Below are positions 37,627 through 46,712 of a stretch of 64,000 nucleotides of DNA, in pieces; the first letter of the stretch is position 1; every line of letters begins with the position of its first letter. The stretch is from NCBI GenBank assembly GCA_000482145.1, contig AUXH01000016.1, positions 1 to 64,000 on the forward strand, in the 5' to 3' direction. The notes beneath the pieces were generated by a model, which was given only the letters and a program-made list of their open reading frames with translations, ran no database searches and was not told the origin of the DNA. The position numbers and the translations under genes are program-made. The DNA comes from Strigomonas culicis. Taxonomy: Eukaryota > Euglenozoa > Kinetoplastea > Trypanosomatida > Trypanosomatidae.

Positions 37627-38322
37627 CTATTCGCTGAGGAACAGCTTCCCGGTGCTCTTGAGCTGCGCGAGCACCTCCTCCTGCCGCAAGCGGCGCTTCG
37701 TCAGCGTGTCGTCGCTGTACGTGTAGTCCCAGCGGCGGTGCGACGGGTTCCACAGCATCATGGACGACAGCTTGGCGAGCACCGTGTGGTACGGGTCGGG
37801 CGACAGCGACAGGATCGCGTTCGCGCCCCAGTACTCCTTGCGGACCGCGACGACGATCTGGCGCCACTGCGCCCGGTGCGCGCGGCGCTCGGGGTCGGCG
37901 AAGTAGGCGGCGGCGAGCAGCTGGCGCAGCATGACGTGGTGGTCCTGGCGCGACACGGTCGCCGCCTTGCTCTCGCGCAGGATGAACTGGTTCAGCTGGA
38001 ACTGGCGCACCGACCGGATGCGGTGGCGGTCCTGGGCCAGGTTCACGCGGCTCGGGCCGTGCACGAGCCGCTCGCGCCGCATGCGGCGCATCTGCTCCTC
38101 GAAGGAGCACACCTGCTCGACGACCTCCTCCCCGTCCTCCTCCTCCTCGAAGTCGGCGTCGTCCGGCTCCGCGAAGACGCCGCGCACCTTGTAGACGGAG
38201 GGCGCCACCGTGCTCTCGGCGCCCACCGAGCTGTAGGAGTCGCTGTCACAGCTAGACGGGGAGCTGACCTCCTCTGCAGTGACCTCGTCGCGGCACTCAG
38301 ACACAAAGAGCGTTTGAGACAT
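37627..38322 (-). CDS. Protein of unknown function, 231 residues
   Basis: I do not recognise this protein. It is supported as a gene by GC-rich codon use unlike the flanking AT-rich spacers, an ATG at 38322 and uninterrupted frame. Residues 1-45 are Ser/Glu-rich, 55-75 strongly acidic (EPDDADFEEEEDGEE), and 80-231 are helical and rich in Arg, Gln and His, with paired segments RIRSVRQFQLNQFILRESK and HHVMLRQLLAAAYFADPERRAHRAQWRQI. No signal peptide, membrane span or cysteine motif. The acidic N-terminal half with a basic helical half resembles nucleic-acid or chromatin binding proteins only in a general way. Confidence 0.75.
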   Translation of the reverse strand: MSQTLFVSECRDEVTAEEVSSPSSCDSDSYSSVGAESTVAPSVYKVRGVFAEPDDADFEEEEDGEEVVEQVCSFEEQMRRMRRERLVHGPSRVNLAQDRHRIRSVRQFQLNQFILRESKAATVSRQDHHVMLRQLLAAAYFADPERRAHRAQWRQIVVAVRKEYWGANAILSLSPDPYHTVLAKLSSMMLWNPSHRRWDYTYSDDTLTKRRLRQEEVLAQLKSTGKLFLSE

Positions 38323-38652
38323 GTGTGAATTTTACTTTGTTTAATATGAGTATGTATATACACGTATATACAAAAAAACTCAAAAGAGGAAATAATATGT
38401 TTTATTACAAAAAAAAAGAAAAAATCAGTATATAAATACGAGCTATATGTATATACTAGAAAAAAAAAAAGACTGGACGACACTAACACAAAAACAGCAA
38501 TAAATACAAAACGAGGAAGAAGAAGGAGTCATAAAACACAATTATTCAACAGAAATCAATAAACAGAAGAGGATAATAAAGCAACAGAATTCTGTCACAC
38601 AACAAAGTAGTGTTGCGTGTCCATCACTAGCAAGCATCACTAGCAAGAGGGG

Positions 38653-38693
<41 letters not shown>

Positions 38694-39036
38694 CTAGAGT
38701 TGAAAATGTTATTGTAGGTATACACACAAATATACATGTGTGTGTATGTGTATGTGTGTATGTGTACGAACTCAGCATTTTTTACGTGCATCAATGTACG
38801 TCACCACTTTTAGAATTAACAATTAAACACTACTCTGTTTTCAGTTTAAATACAACAGTATATTCCATCTTCCTGCGCCCACATCACATTTTAGATTTCT
38901 TTCGCAAAAAGAAAAAGCCCATTAAAAAGGGATGTAGGATCACACAGAGAGAGGGGAAAAAAAAAACAGCGTATACAAGGAACGGCAGCCGACACTGGAA
39001 GTGAGCTGTTGGCGGGGTACATTCCAAGTCCACTCC
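38323..39036. other. Intergenic spacer with TA and TG microsatellites
   Basis: AT-rich, no gene supported. Contains a 13-base unit (CATCACTAGCAAG) repeated in tandem at 38622-38647, a (TA)n run at 38659-38688 and a TG/TATG tract at 38736-38767. Confidence 0.6.
38659..38688. repeat. (TA)n microsatellite
   Basis: About 15 TA units in the spacer downstream of the TRAP-beta gene. Confidence 0.92.
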
Positions 39037-39654
39037 CTACTTCCGCTTAGACTGGCGGAGCAGCTGGCCGACCTGGGTGCGCTTCATGCTATACAGCACG
39101 TAGGGGAAGAAGGCGGGCGTCACGCCCAGGAACACGTAGGCGATGGTCTCCTTCACGTAGCTGGCATGGACGTGGCCGTACTCCTCCTCCGTCAGGACGG
39201 AGACGACGCCGCGCACGCTCATGTCGTCCGCGGCCTCGCCGCGGTAGAAGGCCTTCTCCTCGTGGATGACGTTGCTGACGGCCCGGCGCTGCGTCGCCGC
39301 GTTGCCCTGCTCCACGTTGTAGGTCACGTGCGCGACGCCGACCTTGTACCGCCCCAGGGTGGTGGGCACGACCGTGTAGCGCAGCTCGATGGCGGCGCTG
39401 GGGGCGAGCATCTCCGCCTCCTCCTTCTTCTCTGTGCCGTCCACCAGCAGCTCCTCGAGCACGACGTCGAAGGCGGGGCTCTGGCCGAGGTTGCGCACCT
39501 CCACTACCACCTCCACCTCCGCGCCGAGCACAATGTCGTCGCTGGAGGTCCGCTTGGAGACCAGCAGAAGGGGGTCCGTGCTCTCCACTTGGGCGCACGC
39601 GAAGGTGGCCACCAGCGCGAGCAGCACAACAGACAGCAAAAGCTTGCGGAACAT
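39037..39654 (-). CDS. Translocon-associated protein subunit beta (TRAP-beta/SSR2)
   Basis: TRAP is an ER-membrane complex beside the Sec61 channel. The 205-residue product, from the ATG at 39654, has a clean signal peptide (MFRKLLLSVVLLALVATFACA), then a beta-sandwich luminal domain with the family's hallmark pattern: ILGAEVEVVVEVRNLGQSPAFDVVLEEL-like strands and a later VTYNVEQ strand. A single C-terminal membrane span follows (about 168-187, AYVFLGVTPAFFPYVLY) and a short basic cytosolic tail ending KRK. Length and topology match TRAP-beta (type I). The frame extends 41 codons upstream but that part is AT-rich leader. The luminal domain has no clear N-glycosylation site. Confidence 0.85.
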   Translation of the reverse strand: MFRKLLLSVVLLALVATFACAQVESTDPLLLVSKRTSSDDIVLGAEVEVVVEVRNLGQSPAFDVVLEELLVDGTEKKEEAEMLAPSAAIELRYTVVPTTLGRYKVGVAHVTYNVEQGNAATQRRAVSNVIHEEKAFYRGEAADDMSVRGVVSVLTEEEYGHVHASYVKETIAYVFLGVTPAFFPYVLYSMKRTQVGQLLRQSKRK

Positions 39655-39969
39655 GGTATGCAGACAAGAGAACGAAGCGAAAACAAAGTTGAGAGAAAAT
39701 GGAAACTTATAGTAATGCGAAATCACTTTCACACACAAAGAGAAAGAAGAAGAAAAGTGGGATAAAATGGAAAGCAAGTGTCTACTGATAGAGAAATGTT
39801 TTCAGAGTGAAACTGTTGAGTGCAATGGAAACGACAGACATGGCAACCAGTCGAAACACCACCATCAATGTAGAACGTGCATGTTCATTTTCTGTGGAAC
39901 TGTGAGAGGTGAGTATACAATTATCTGAACGCGGACAACGAAGAGCAAACAACAACAATGAGACTGAAT

Positions 39970-40010
<41 letters not shown>

Positions 40011-40125
40011 TGATCGCGTCCTTCAGGGAAAGAAGAGCTGAGAGCGAAAAAGAGAGAATAATGCTCAGCAGGCACTCAATCTCTTCGTGTGGGGTTTGTG
40101 GTGTCGAAAGCACGCGCCAGCGCGG
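39655..40125. other. Intergenic spacer with (CA)n tract
   Basis: AT-rich, with purine-rich leader sequence for TRAP-beta at 39737-39765 and a (CA)n microsatellite at 39971-40007. No gene supported. Confidence 0.55.
39971..40007. repeat. (CA)n microsatellite
   Basis: About 18 CA units. Confidence 0.93.
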
Positions 40126-41100
40126 TCATAGTTTGAGCGACTCCAGATTCTCGATCGACATATCCGCTAGCCGGATGCTGTGCTCCTTTAAGAGGCGACA
40201 CACCTTCGCCTCGCCATGCAAGTTGCACAAGTGGGTGAAGGCCGTCTTGGCTGCACAGGTGACGTGGCCGATCTCCACCAAGTGCTCCAGGCAGCGGTTC
40301 ACATACTCCCAGTCCTTGATCTGCACGGCGTAATCCAACAGCGGGGAGACCACGTCCACGTCGCCGAGCACGCGCGCGTGTTCGAGATGCTCGGAGAGGA
40401 GCTGCAGGCTGCACCCGTCGCGCAGGATGAAGGGGAGCGCGCGGCTGTACGGGACGGAGCTCTTCGGGCACGCCGAGATGAGGTGCAGCACGCGCTCCCA
40501 GCTGTTCTGCGTCATGAGCGGCCACAGCGTCGTCACGTCCGCGCGGGTGAGGCGCACCTGCCGCAGCAGCTCCACCGCGATGTCCCAGCGCTGCCCCGAC
40601 AGCGCGACGTGCACGAGGTTGCTGCGCGTGACGGTCGCGAAGGGCACGCGGTCCACGAGCTCCTCCTCCCATTTCTCGCCGGCGTGCCGCAGCAACACCG
40701 CGCACGCCTCCGCGACGGCGATCTGCTGCGTCGGCGACGCCACGCGGGCGCCGCTGATGGCCGCGCTGATCGTCTTGCCGTCGCCTTGGTTGAGCGCGCT
40801 CCAGAACACGCCCCACTCGACCTCCTCCGGCGCCTTCCGCTGCAGAATGGCGGAGAGCCGCACCTTTTCGTTGAAGCGCTCCTTCACGTCATTGACGCCG
40901 ATCCCGGTCGCGTGCATGACCGTCTTCAGCAGGTCAAACGTGTCCGCCGGTGGCGCATGGTACGGATGCCGCTGGTAGACTTTGAGCGCCCCAAGCCAGT
41001 CCCCGGCCTCCAACGCCGTGTGGAACGTTTTGGGCAGCGGGGCCGCCTTCCACACGCGATCACCTCGCCTCCCTTTGCAGAGCACGTGTGTGTGCCTCAT
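40126..41100 (-). CDS. Helical-repeat protein, function unknown
   Basis: A 324-residue protein from the ATG at 41100 (MRHTHVLCKGRRGDRVWKAA); the open frame runs ten codons further to an earlier ATG at 41130. After a short basic N-terminus the whole protein is alpha-helical in repeating pairs: HTALEAGDWLGALKVYQRH, SNLVHVALSGQRWDIAVELLRQ, ERVLHLISACPKSSVPYSRA and LDYAVQIKDWEYVNRCLEHL. The pattern of aromatic and small residues is like degenerate PPR or similar solenoid repeats. The basic start could be a mitochondrial presequence, so an organellar RNA-related role is possible. I recognise no catalytic motif and cannot assign a function. Confidence 0.75.
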   Translation of the reverse strand: MRHTHVLCKGRRGDRVWKAAPLPKTFHTALEAGDWLGALKVYQRHPYHAPPADTFDLLKTVMHATGIGVNDVKERFNEKVRLSAILQRKAPEEVEWGVFWSALNQGDGKTISAAISGARVASPTQQIAVAEACAVLLRHAGEKWEEELVDRVPFATVTRSNLVHVALSGQRWDIAVELLRQVRLTRADVTTLWPLMTQNSWERVLHLISACPKSSVPYSRALPFILRDGCSLQLLSEHLEHARVLGDVDVVSPLLDYAVQIKDWEYVNRCLEHLVEIGHVTCAAKTAFTHLCNLHGEAKVCRLLKEHSIRLADMSIENLESLKL

Positions 41101-41549
41101 CTGCAACGTAGAATGTGCAGAGTGTCGCAATAATTCAAGAGCGCTTTAATAGCGCATATACATATACTGTATCTAGTGGAGGAGACTAGAAAGAGGGGGA
41201 AGAAAAAACGTAAGAGTGGAATGGCAAGAGATACAACACAAGATAGAACAGATAGTTAATAAGACTAGTAGAGTGGTGACAAGAGTTCCTGAAAGTGTAG
41301 CGTTATCGCATTGTTGACATTGACTTGCATACAGGTAGAAAAAAAAATGTAAACTGACTACATTAACATACATCAGGTATAGAACAATAATAATAATATT
41401 TTGTTGCTGTCACTGTCGTCGTCGTTGCCTCTAATAATAACCATGGTATTATAAAGGGAAGAGAAACACATTATACACTGCACCGGCTCTAATAAATGAA
41501 AGAAAAAGGGAGAGAGAAAGAAAGACCACAAAGGTCATTGGGTGCGGAG
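41101..41549. other. Intergenic spacer
   Basis: AT-rich, with ATT repeats near 41388 and GTC repeats at 41413-41425. A purine-rich stretch (41186-41215) may be part of the splice signal of the helical-repeat gene. No gene supported. Confidence 0.5.
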
Positions 41550-42872
41550 TTAATGGCGTGCTTGTATCTGTGGCGCGTACCGCGCCTTCTCCTCCGCGTT
41601 CAGGGCGCGGAGAGGGGCGTAGGCGCCGAGCTTGCTCATGTGCTCCTCGAGGAGCTGCGCGCGGGCGCGGCGGATGTACTCTAGGATCTCCTCCTCCCTC
41701 AACCGATCCTTCTCGTCTACCATCTTGGCGAGGCGCTCCTCCTCCTCCTTCTGCTTTCTGCGGTCGTCCAGACGCTTTTGCACCTCGATGAGGTGCTCCT
41801 TGCGGAGCTGCTGCTGCCTTTGCTTCGTCAGCTGCTCCAGCTTGGCGTCCTCGGCCATCTGCTCCAGGATCTTCTGGCGGTAGCGCACCTCCTCCGCCTG
41901 CTCCGCCTCCTTGGCCGCCTGGCGCAGCTCCACGAGGTTCTTGTTCTCCAGCTTCATGGCTACCATCATGCGCGCGCGCGACTCCTTCTCCGCGCGGGCG
42001 AGCGCCTCTTCCTTCGCCATGCGCTCCTCCTCGTAGTACTCCTGCAGCAGCGCCTCGAGCTCCTCCTTCTTCCGCTTCTCCTCGGCGATGCGGCGGCTTT
42101 GCTCCTCCAGGATGCGCGTCTTCGCGGCGTCGCGCTCTCGACACATCTTGCTGTCCAGCTCGCGGCGGCGCGCCTGTTCGTTGAGGTAGGTGGCGATGGC
42201 GATCTCCTCCTTCGCCTCGCGGTTCGTCTCCGCCTGCTTCAGCGCGGCGCGGATGCGCATGAACTCGTCCTGGTCCTCCTGCATCTGCCGCTGCCGCTCC
42301 CGCTTGGCTAGCGCGTTCAAGAAGTCTTGCTCCTGGACACGGGCTACCACGGCGTCCACCGCAATGCGCTCCTTCTTACGCTCCTCCGTCTCGCGGAGCG
42401 CGGCCTCGCGGTGCGCGCGGATGAGCTCTAGCTGCGCAATCTGGTGCAGCCGGAAGCGCTCCACCTCCTCGGCGTGCTTCCGCTCCTCCGCCTCCTCCTC
42501 GTCCTTCTCCTTCTGCGTGAGGTAGGCACGGTACTCCTGATCCTCCCTGGCTTCCTGCTCCTTCACCGCGTTCTTGTCCGACACCTGCTCCGCACGCTCC
42601 TTCTTTACGTAGGCGTGCTTCAGCTGCTCCTGCAGCTGCCGCACCTCGGGGCGGCTGCTAGCCAGCTGAAGCATCTTCTTGTCTAGCTCCTCCTTGCGCT
42701 GCTCCTCCGCCAGCTCCTTCGCCAGCGCCTCATCGGTGGCCGCGCTCCGCAGCTGCTTGCTGCGGCGCTCCTCGAAGATATCCTCCTCCTTTTGGCGCTG
42801 GATCTCCGCCTGAATCGCTTTATAGTGATTCACGCGCCGTAGGCGCTCAGCCCTCACGTCACCGGAGTTCAT
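41550..42872 (-). CDS. MNS1-like trichohyalin/plectin-homology axonemal protein
   Basis: A 440-residue protein, almost one continuous charged alpha-helix rich in Glu, Arg, Lys and Gln. The start is the ATG at 42872 (MNSGDVRAERLRRVNHYKAI); the codons before it in frame begin with TTG. The TPH-type pattern (KEQEAREDQEYRAYLTQKEKDE, RELDSKMCRERDAAKTRILEEQ, EEYYEEERMAKEEALARAEKE) and length of about 440 match MNS1, a microtubule inner protein of motile flagellar doublets; the conserved tail with LRALNAEEKARYAPQI supports this. A flagellated trypanosomatid would be expected to keep it. Other TPH-domain proteins (CFAP45, CFAP53) are alternatives. Confidence 0.72.
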   Translation of the reverse strand: MNSGDVRAERLRRVNHYKAIQAEIQRQKEEDIFEERRSKQLRSAATDEALAKELAEEQRKEELDKKMLQLASSRPEVRQLQEQLKHAYVKKERAEQVSDKNAVKEQEAREDQEYRAYLTQKEKDEEEAEERKHAEEVERFRLHQIAQLELIRAHREAALRETEERKKERIAVDAVVARVQEQDFLNALAKRERQRQMQEDQDEFMRIRAALKQAETNREAKEEIAIATYLNEQARRRELDSKMCRERDAAKTRILEEQSRRIAEEKRKKEELEALLQEYYEEERMAKEEALARAEKESRARMMVAMKLENKNLVELRQAAKEAEQAEEVRYRQKILEQMAEDAKLEQLTKQRQQQLRKEHLIEVQKRLDDRRKQKEEEERLAKMVDEKDRLREEEILEYIRRARAQLLEEHMSKLGAYAPLRALNAEEKARYAPQIQARH

Positions 42873-43525
42873 CGACAATTGAGAGTTCTACAGAAAACCT
42901 TTACTTCTAAAGAGTTGAGTGGAACTGCAACACAGTTTTTTTTTTTCTACGATGAAGACACCAGAAAAGAGAGTTAAAAGGGGGAAGAAGGGAAACATAG
43001 AAGGCTCATGCGAGCGGAAGGAAACACTACATAACCACTACGCGTACTAGAAGACAAGACAACATTAATACGAGGAAAAACAAAGGGGAAAATAAAGAGA
43101 TGGACGCAAATTTAAAAAAAAATGCAAACGAGAACGAAAAAAAGAATAAATATGCATATATATATATATTAAACAAATACAGTTCCAATAGGCCAATACG
43201 CGTAATTATATACAACCCTTAGCACTAACACAAGTCGGGGTTCCGGCTCCCTGGCATCACCCCGTTTCTCGACGGAACACGCCTTTCAGTGATTTGGTCA
43301 ATACCACAGCATCACTTCTCTTTTTTTCCTTTTTTTTTTTTGCATTTGCCACATTATGTATTATTGTTTATTTTCCGATGTTCAAAATACCTTTTTTTTA
43401 GTTTTACTTAGTAGTTTTTTTGTTGGCTTATGCTATATGTACTTTTTTTTTTAATGCATACATATTTATCCCTGCAAGAGGACTTTCCGTGTACCCCTTC
43501 GCCATTTGCGTGAAGGTCCCATCCA
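42873..43525. other. Intergenic spacer
   Basis: AT-rich with T-runs at about 42936-42945, 43330-43340 and 43446-43453, and TA at 43157-43169. The stretch 43220-43300 is more mixed in composition, without a recognisable gene. Confidence 0.5.
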
Positions 43526-43957
43526 TTAGTACGAAGTGGTGTGGTTCGTGCGGGCATCTGCTAAAATTTCGCTCTCGCACGGCGGCGGTTGCACCTCATT
43601 TCGCTCAAACTGGGGATCAAAGTTGTCTAACGCAATGTGCTGCGGCTGGCGGTGCTCAGCCACCGCTGCAGCGAACTCCTGGCCAACGCGGCGCCCGTAA
43701 TCGGAGACTGCGGGACTACGCTTCGAGTAGAGGACGATGAGGTACAAGTTGCGCGACGTGCAGTAACGGTTGTGCAGCGCCGCCACGGCAGCATCCGCGT
43801 CGTCGACCGCGGCAAAAGTGACCTCCGCGAAGTGCTGATCGCTGTCGTCAAACATCTGCACATGCCGCACCTCGCCGTACGTGGAGAAGAGACGCTCTAG
43901 GTACTGCGCATTAGCCACAGCGGACAAATTAGAAACGAAGAGGATAGCGTCAGACAT
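43526..43957 (-). CDS. Small single-RRM RNA-binding protein
   Basis: A 143-residue protein with one RRM at about 4-82: RNP2-like ILFVSNL, helix 1 AQYLERLFSTYGEV, and RNP1-like HFAEVTFAAVDDADAAVAAL, which lacks the aromatic residues of classical RNP1. The C-terminal 60 residues are unstructured and end in a Pro/Cys/Glu-rich stretch. Trypanosomatids regulate genes mostly after transcription with many such small RRM proteins; the target cannot be read. The 3' end is close to the next spacer with no overlap. Codon composition is somewhat lower in GC than its large neighbours. Confidence 0.82.
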   Translation of the reverse strand: MSDAILFVSNLSAVANAQYLERLFSTYGEVRHVQMFDDSDQHFAEVTFAAVDDADAAVAALHNRYCTSRNLYLIVLYSKRSPAVSDYGRRVGQEFAAAVAEHRQPQHIALDNFDPQFERNEVQPPPCESEILADARTNHTTSY

Positions 43958-44484
43958 GGAGAGGGTGTGCTACAAGGCCACGAAAAAAAAATGGGAGGAT
44001 GGTTACTCTATTAGAGGTGAGGGGAAAAGAAAGGGATTAAAGAAAAAAAGAAAAGAGAGAGAGAGGAGGGAGGAGAGAAGGATTCATTATAATCATCATA
44101 ATAACTCAACAGAAAAGGGAAATGACACAGTGTTTGTATGCAAAAAAAAAAAAAAGGAATGGAAAAATGAGAAAGAGATACAGACACACACTCAATTAAT
44201 ACGGTAGTTACACCTTTATGCTTGTTAGGTTGATTTTGACTCATTCACCCGTGTATATTGATGGTCATTGGATTCTCAAATAAATATAGTTTTGTTGCGC
44301 TCTCGTCGCAGTAAACCTATTCTCTCCCTCCACAGTTGTTTTTTTTAGGTTGTTTAATCCTGTTTGTTTATAGATACTTTCTTTTGTTGTTATTATGGAT
44401 TTTGACTGTTTGTTTATAATTTATGCAACCGTTTTAAGCATCTTCTCGTTGCCTTGACACGACGATCACAGGGCTCTCCACGCT
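43958..44484. other. Intergenic spacer with purine-rich leader
   Basis: Strongly purine-rich on the plus strand at 43980-44085 and 44145-44180 (a polypyrimidine tract for the RRM gene on the minus strand). The rest is the T-rich 3' UTR of HMG-CoA reductase. No gene supported. Confidence 0.55.
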
Positions 44485-45780
44485 CTACTGGGGCGGCTTC
44501 CGGTTCAGCTTCATGTGCGCGCTCAGAAGGTGGCCAGCCGCGAGGCCGGACATGAGCGACAGCTCGCCGCAGAGGACGGCGCCGGCCACCACGCGGGCCA
44601 GCTGGCGGGAGTTGGCGCCCGGCTCCTCCTTGTTCGCGCCAGCGCAGCCCATCACCTCCAGCAGCGCGCGCTGGGCAGGCAGGCCCGTGCCGCCACCGAC
44701 AGCGCCCACCTCAATGCTCGGCATCGTGACGCTGATGAGGAGGTCCGACCCGACCTTGTCCATGGACGTGATGCACGTGGCGGACTCCACCACCTGCGCC
44801 GGGTCTTGGCCCGTCGCGATGTATACCGCCGCGACCACGTTCGCCGCGTGTGCGTTGAAGCCGCCGACCGAGCCGGCCATGGCGGAGCCGACGAGGTTCT
44901 TGTCCTTGTTCAGGGACACGATGCTATCCACCGAGCACTTGAGCGTCTTCTCCACCACGTCCGCCTTGATGAGCGCCTCGGCCACGACCGTCTTGCCGCG
45001 GCCCTCGATCCAGTTGATCGCGGACGGCTTCTTGTCCGTGCAGTAGTTGCCGGACAGGGCGAGCACCCGCATGGACGGCACGTGCTGCTTCAGGACCTCC
45101 AGCGCCTTGTCGCAGCCCTTGGTGATCATGTTCATGCCCATTGCGTCGCCGGTGAAGGCGACGAAGCGCAGGAACACCTTGCGCCCCGCCACGGCGCACT
45201 TGATGCTCTTCAGCTTGCCGAAGCGCGTGGTCGACTCGAAGGCCTCCTGGAGAATGGACAGGTTCTCCTCGCAGAACTTCACGAGCGCAGCCGCCTCCTC
45301 GAGGCTATCCACCTCCACCACCGGGGCGCGCGTCATGCCCTCCTTCAGCACGGCCGTCGTGCAGCCGCCGCTGCTGTTGATGGCATTCGCGCCGCGGTTT
45401 GTGCTCGCGATGAGCGCGCCCTCCGTCGTGGCCATTGGCAGGCCAATCTTCTTCCCGTCGATGAGCAGCGGCCCGGCCACGCCCAGCGGGATCGGCACGT
45501 ACCCCACGATGTTCTCACAGCACTGGCCCACCACACGGTCCCACTCGTAGTTCTTGAAGGGGACAGTCTCGAGGGGGTGGGTGTCGGCGGCAGAGGGGCA
45601 CCACTTGGCCTTCACCACCTCCCGCCGGATCTCAATCGCGCGCTCGTAGTCCGGCGCGAGCGCCTGCTCCAGCGCGTAGAAGGCGAGCTGCTTCTCCTCG
45701 ACCGCCTTGATGATCTCGGCGTTCGTCATCGCCGCCCATTTACTCTTAGAAGAAGCTAGAGCCATAGCACACATGCGCAT
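44485..45780 (-). CDS. HMGR: HMG-CoA reductase (class I, catalytic domain only)
   Basis: It makes mevalonate from HMG-CoA with NADPH, the committing step of sterol and isoprenoid synthesis. The 431-residue protein has no membrane domain, as known in trypanosomatids where the enzyme is soluble and largely mitochondrial. Catalytic blocks are complete: ENIVGYVPIPLGVAGPL, TTEGALIAS (catalytic Glu), DAMGMNMITKG, EGRGKTVVAEA (catalytic Lys), GQDPAQVVES (catalytic Asp), EVGAVGGGT, and LAAGHLLSAHMK with the catalytic His. Three ATGs are possible starts: 45780 (MRMCAMALASS), 45774 and 45765 (MALASSKSKW). The longer form begins with a small, Ser/Ala/basic stretch that may aid mitochondrial import. Confidence 0.97.
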   Translation of the reverse strand: MRMCAMALASSKSKWAAMTNAEIIKAVEEKQLAFYALEQALAPDYERAIEIRREVVKAKWCPSAADTHPLETVPFKNYEWDRVVGQCCENIVGYVPIPLGVAGPLLIDGKKIGLPMATTEGALIASTNRGANAINSSGGCTTAVLKEGMTRAPVVEVDSLEEAAALVKFCEENLSILQEAFESTTRFGKLKSIKCAVAGRKVFLRFVAFTGDAMGMNMITKGCDKALEVLKQHVPSMRVLALSGNYCTDKKPSAINWIEGRGKTVVAEALIKADVVEKTLKCSVDSIVSLNKDKNLVGSAMAGSVGGFNAHAANVVAAVYIATGQDPAQVVESATCITSMDKVGSDLLISVTMPSIEVGAVGGGTGLPAQRALLEVMGCAGANKEEPGANSRQLARVVAGAVLCGELSLMSGLAAGHLLSAHMKLNRKPPQ

Positions 45781-46059
45781 TGAAGGCTAATGGAGAACAA
45801 GAACACACGAAAAGGGAAAAGTAATGACAAAAACGTATTTAGAACTGCAATGTATACGTTAGTGAGAAGAATTGGTGGAAGAAGAGAAATGAGATGGGAG
45901 TTCACACAAGCATAAACGACAACAGCACACAGCGTAGACATTGAAACTAGGAAAGCGATGCGCATTGATAATAAAGTATAAATATAGTGTTTTTTTTTTT
46001 TGCTTTATATAGAATAAATAAGAAATCAGAGATAAAAAAGAGAGCTCCATTTTTGTCAC

Positions 46060-46392
46060 TTACTTGCCACCACGGAAGGGCACCTTGGCGTTGTAGCGAG
46101 TCTTGCGGTCCTGCACGGGGCGGGCGCGGACCGTGCGGCTGTGGATCGCGCAGGCGATGCAGTAGCGCTGCTTCATGTACAGCTTCGGCATGGGGAAGCC
46201 GGCGCCGTAGATGGCGGAGGCCTCAGCCACATCGCGGCCGGAAGCGGCATCCAGCATGCGGCGCACGACGAAGCGGCCGACGGCCTTATCCTTCGGCGTG
46301 AGGCGACCGCAGTTGAAGCAGTGCACGGGCTTGACGCGACCGCGGCTGCCCGGGGGCTTCGCGCGACCGTGATTGCGACGCTTGGTGGTCAT
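46060..46392 (-). CDS. RPS26: 40S ribosomal protein eS26
   Basis: A small-subunit protein near the mRNA exit site. The 110 residues begin at the ATG at 46392 (MTTKRRNHGRAKPPGSRGRVK), the highly conserved basic start. The zinc-binding cysteines are present: CFNC at 25-28 and CIAC at 78-81. The middle VGRFVVRRMLDAAS block and basic C-terminus match the family. Length is normal (about 110-115). A (GA)n tract upstream gives a strong splice signal with a leader of only about 12 bases. An open frame continues upstream but is simple-repeat sequence. Confidence 0.96.
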   Translation of the reverse strand: MTTKRRNHGRAKPPGSRGRVKPVHCFNCGRLTPKDKAVGRFVVRRMLDAASGRDVAEASAIYGAGFPMPKLYMKQRYCIACAIHSRTVRARPVQDRKTRYNAKVPFRGGK

Positions 46393-46712
46393 TTTACTCT
46401 CTTTCTTTGAAGAAGGGGTGAAATGAAAAATGAAATGTGTGTATGAAAGAGTTAGAGAGAGAGAGAGAGAGAGAGAGACACAGAGAGAGAAGGGTGGTGG
46501 AAAGGTAAAAGAAAAATAGTGTAGCAAATGATCTTTCAAACAGCGCAGCATAAGTGCAGAGAATGTGAACGGCGAACACAGTTGTTCTTTTTTTTTTTTT
46601 GAGTGTTCACGCAGCACGAAACGAAAAGAAAAATGCAAATATACGCAGCAACGTAAAAATTTGTTCATAATAATACATGGAGAACACACGGTTAAGTTGG
46701 GTTTTCCCCTTG
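46393..46712. other. Intergenic spacer, eS26 to FKBP15-like
   Basis: Consists of the eS26 leader with (AG)n repeat, a T-run at 46589-46600 and about 110 bases of 3' UTR of the FKBP15-like gene. No further gene. Confidence 0.6.
46405..46478 (-). other. Predicted trans-splice acceptor of eS26 with (GA)n tract
   Basis: The (AG)n microsatellite at 46454-46478 is a CT tract on the coding strand. The first AG beyond it (plus-strand CT 46405-46406) lies about 12 bases before the eS26 ATG. Confidence 0.65.
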
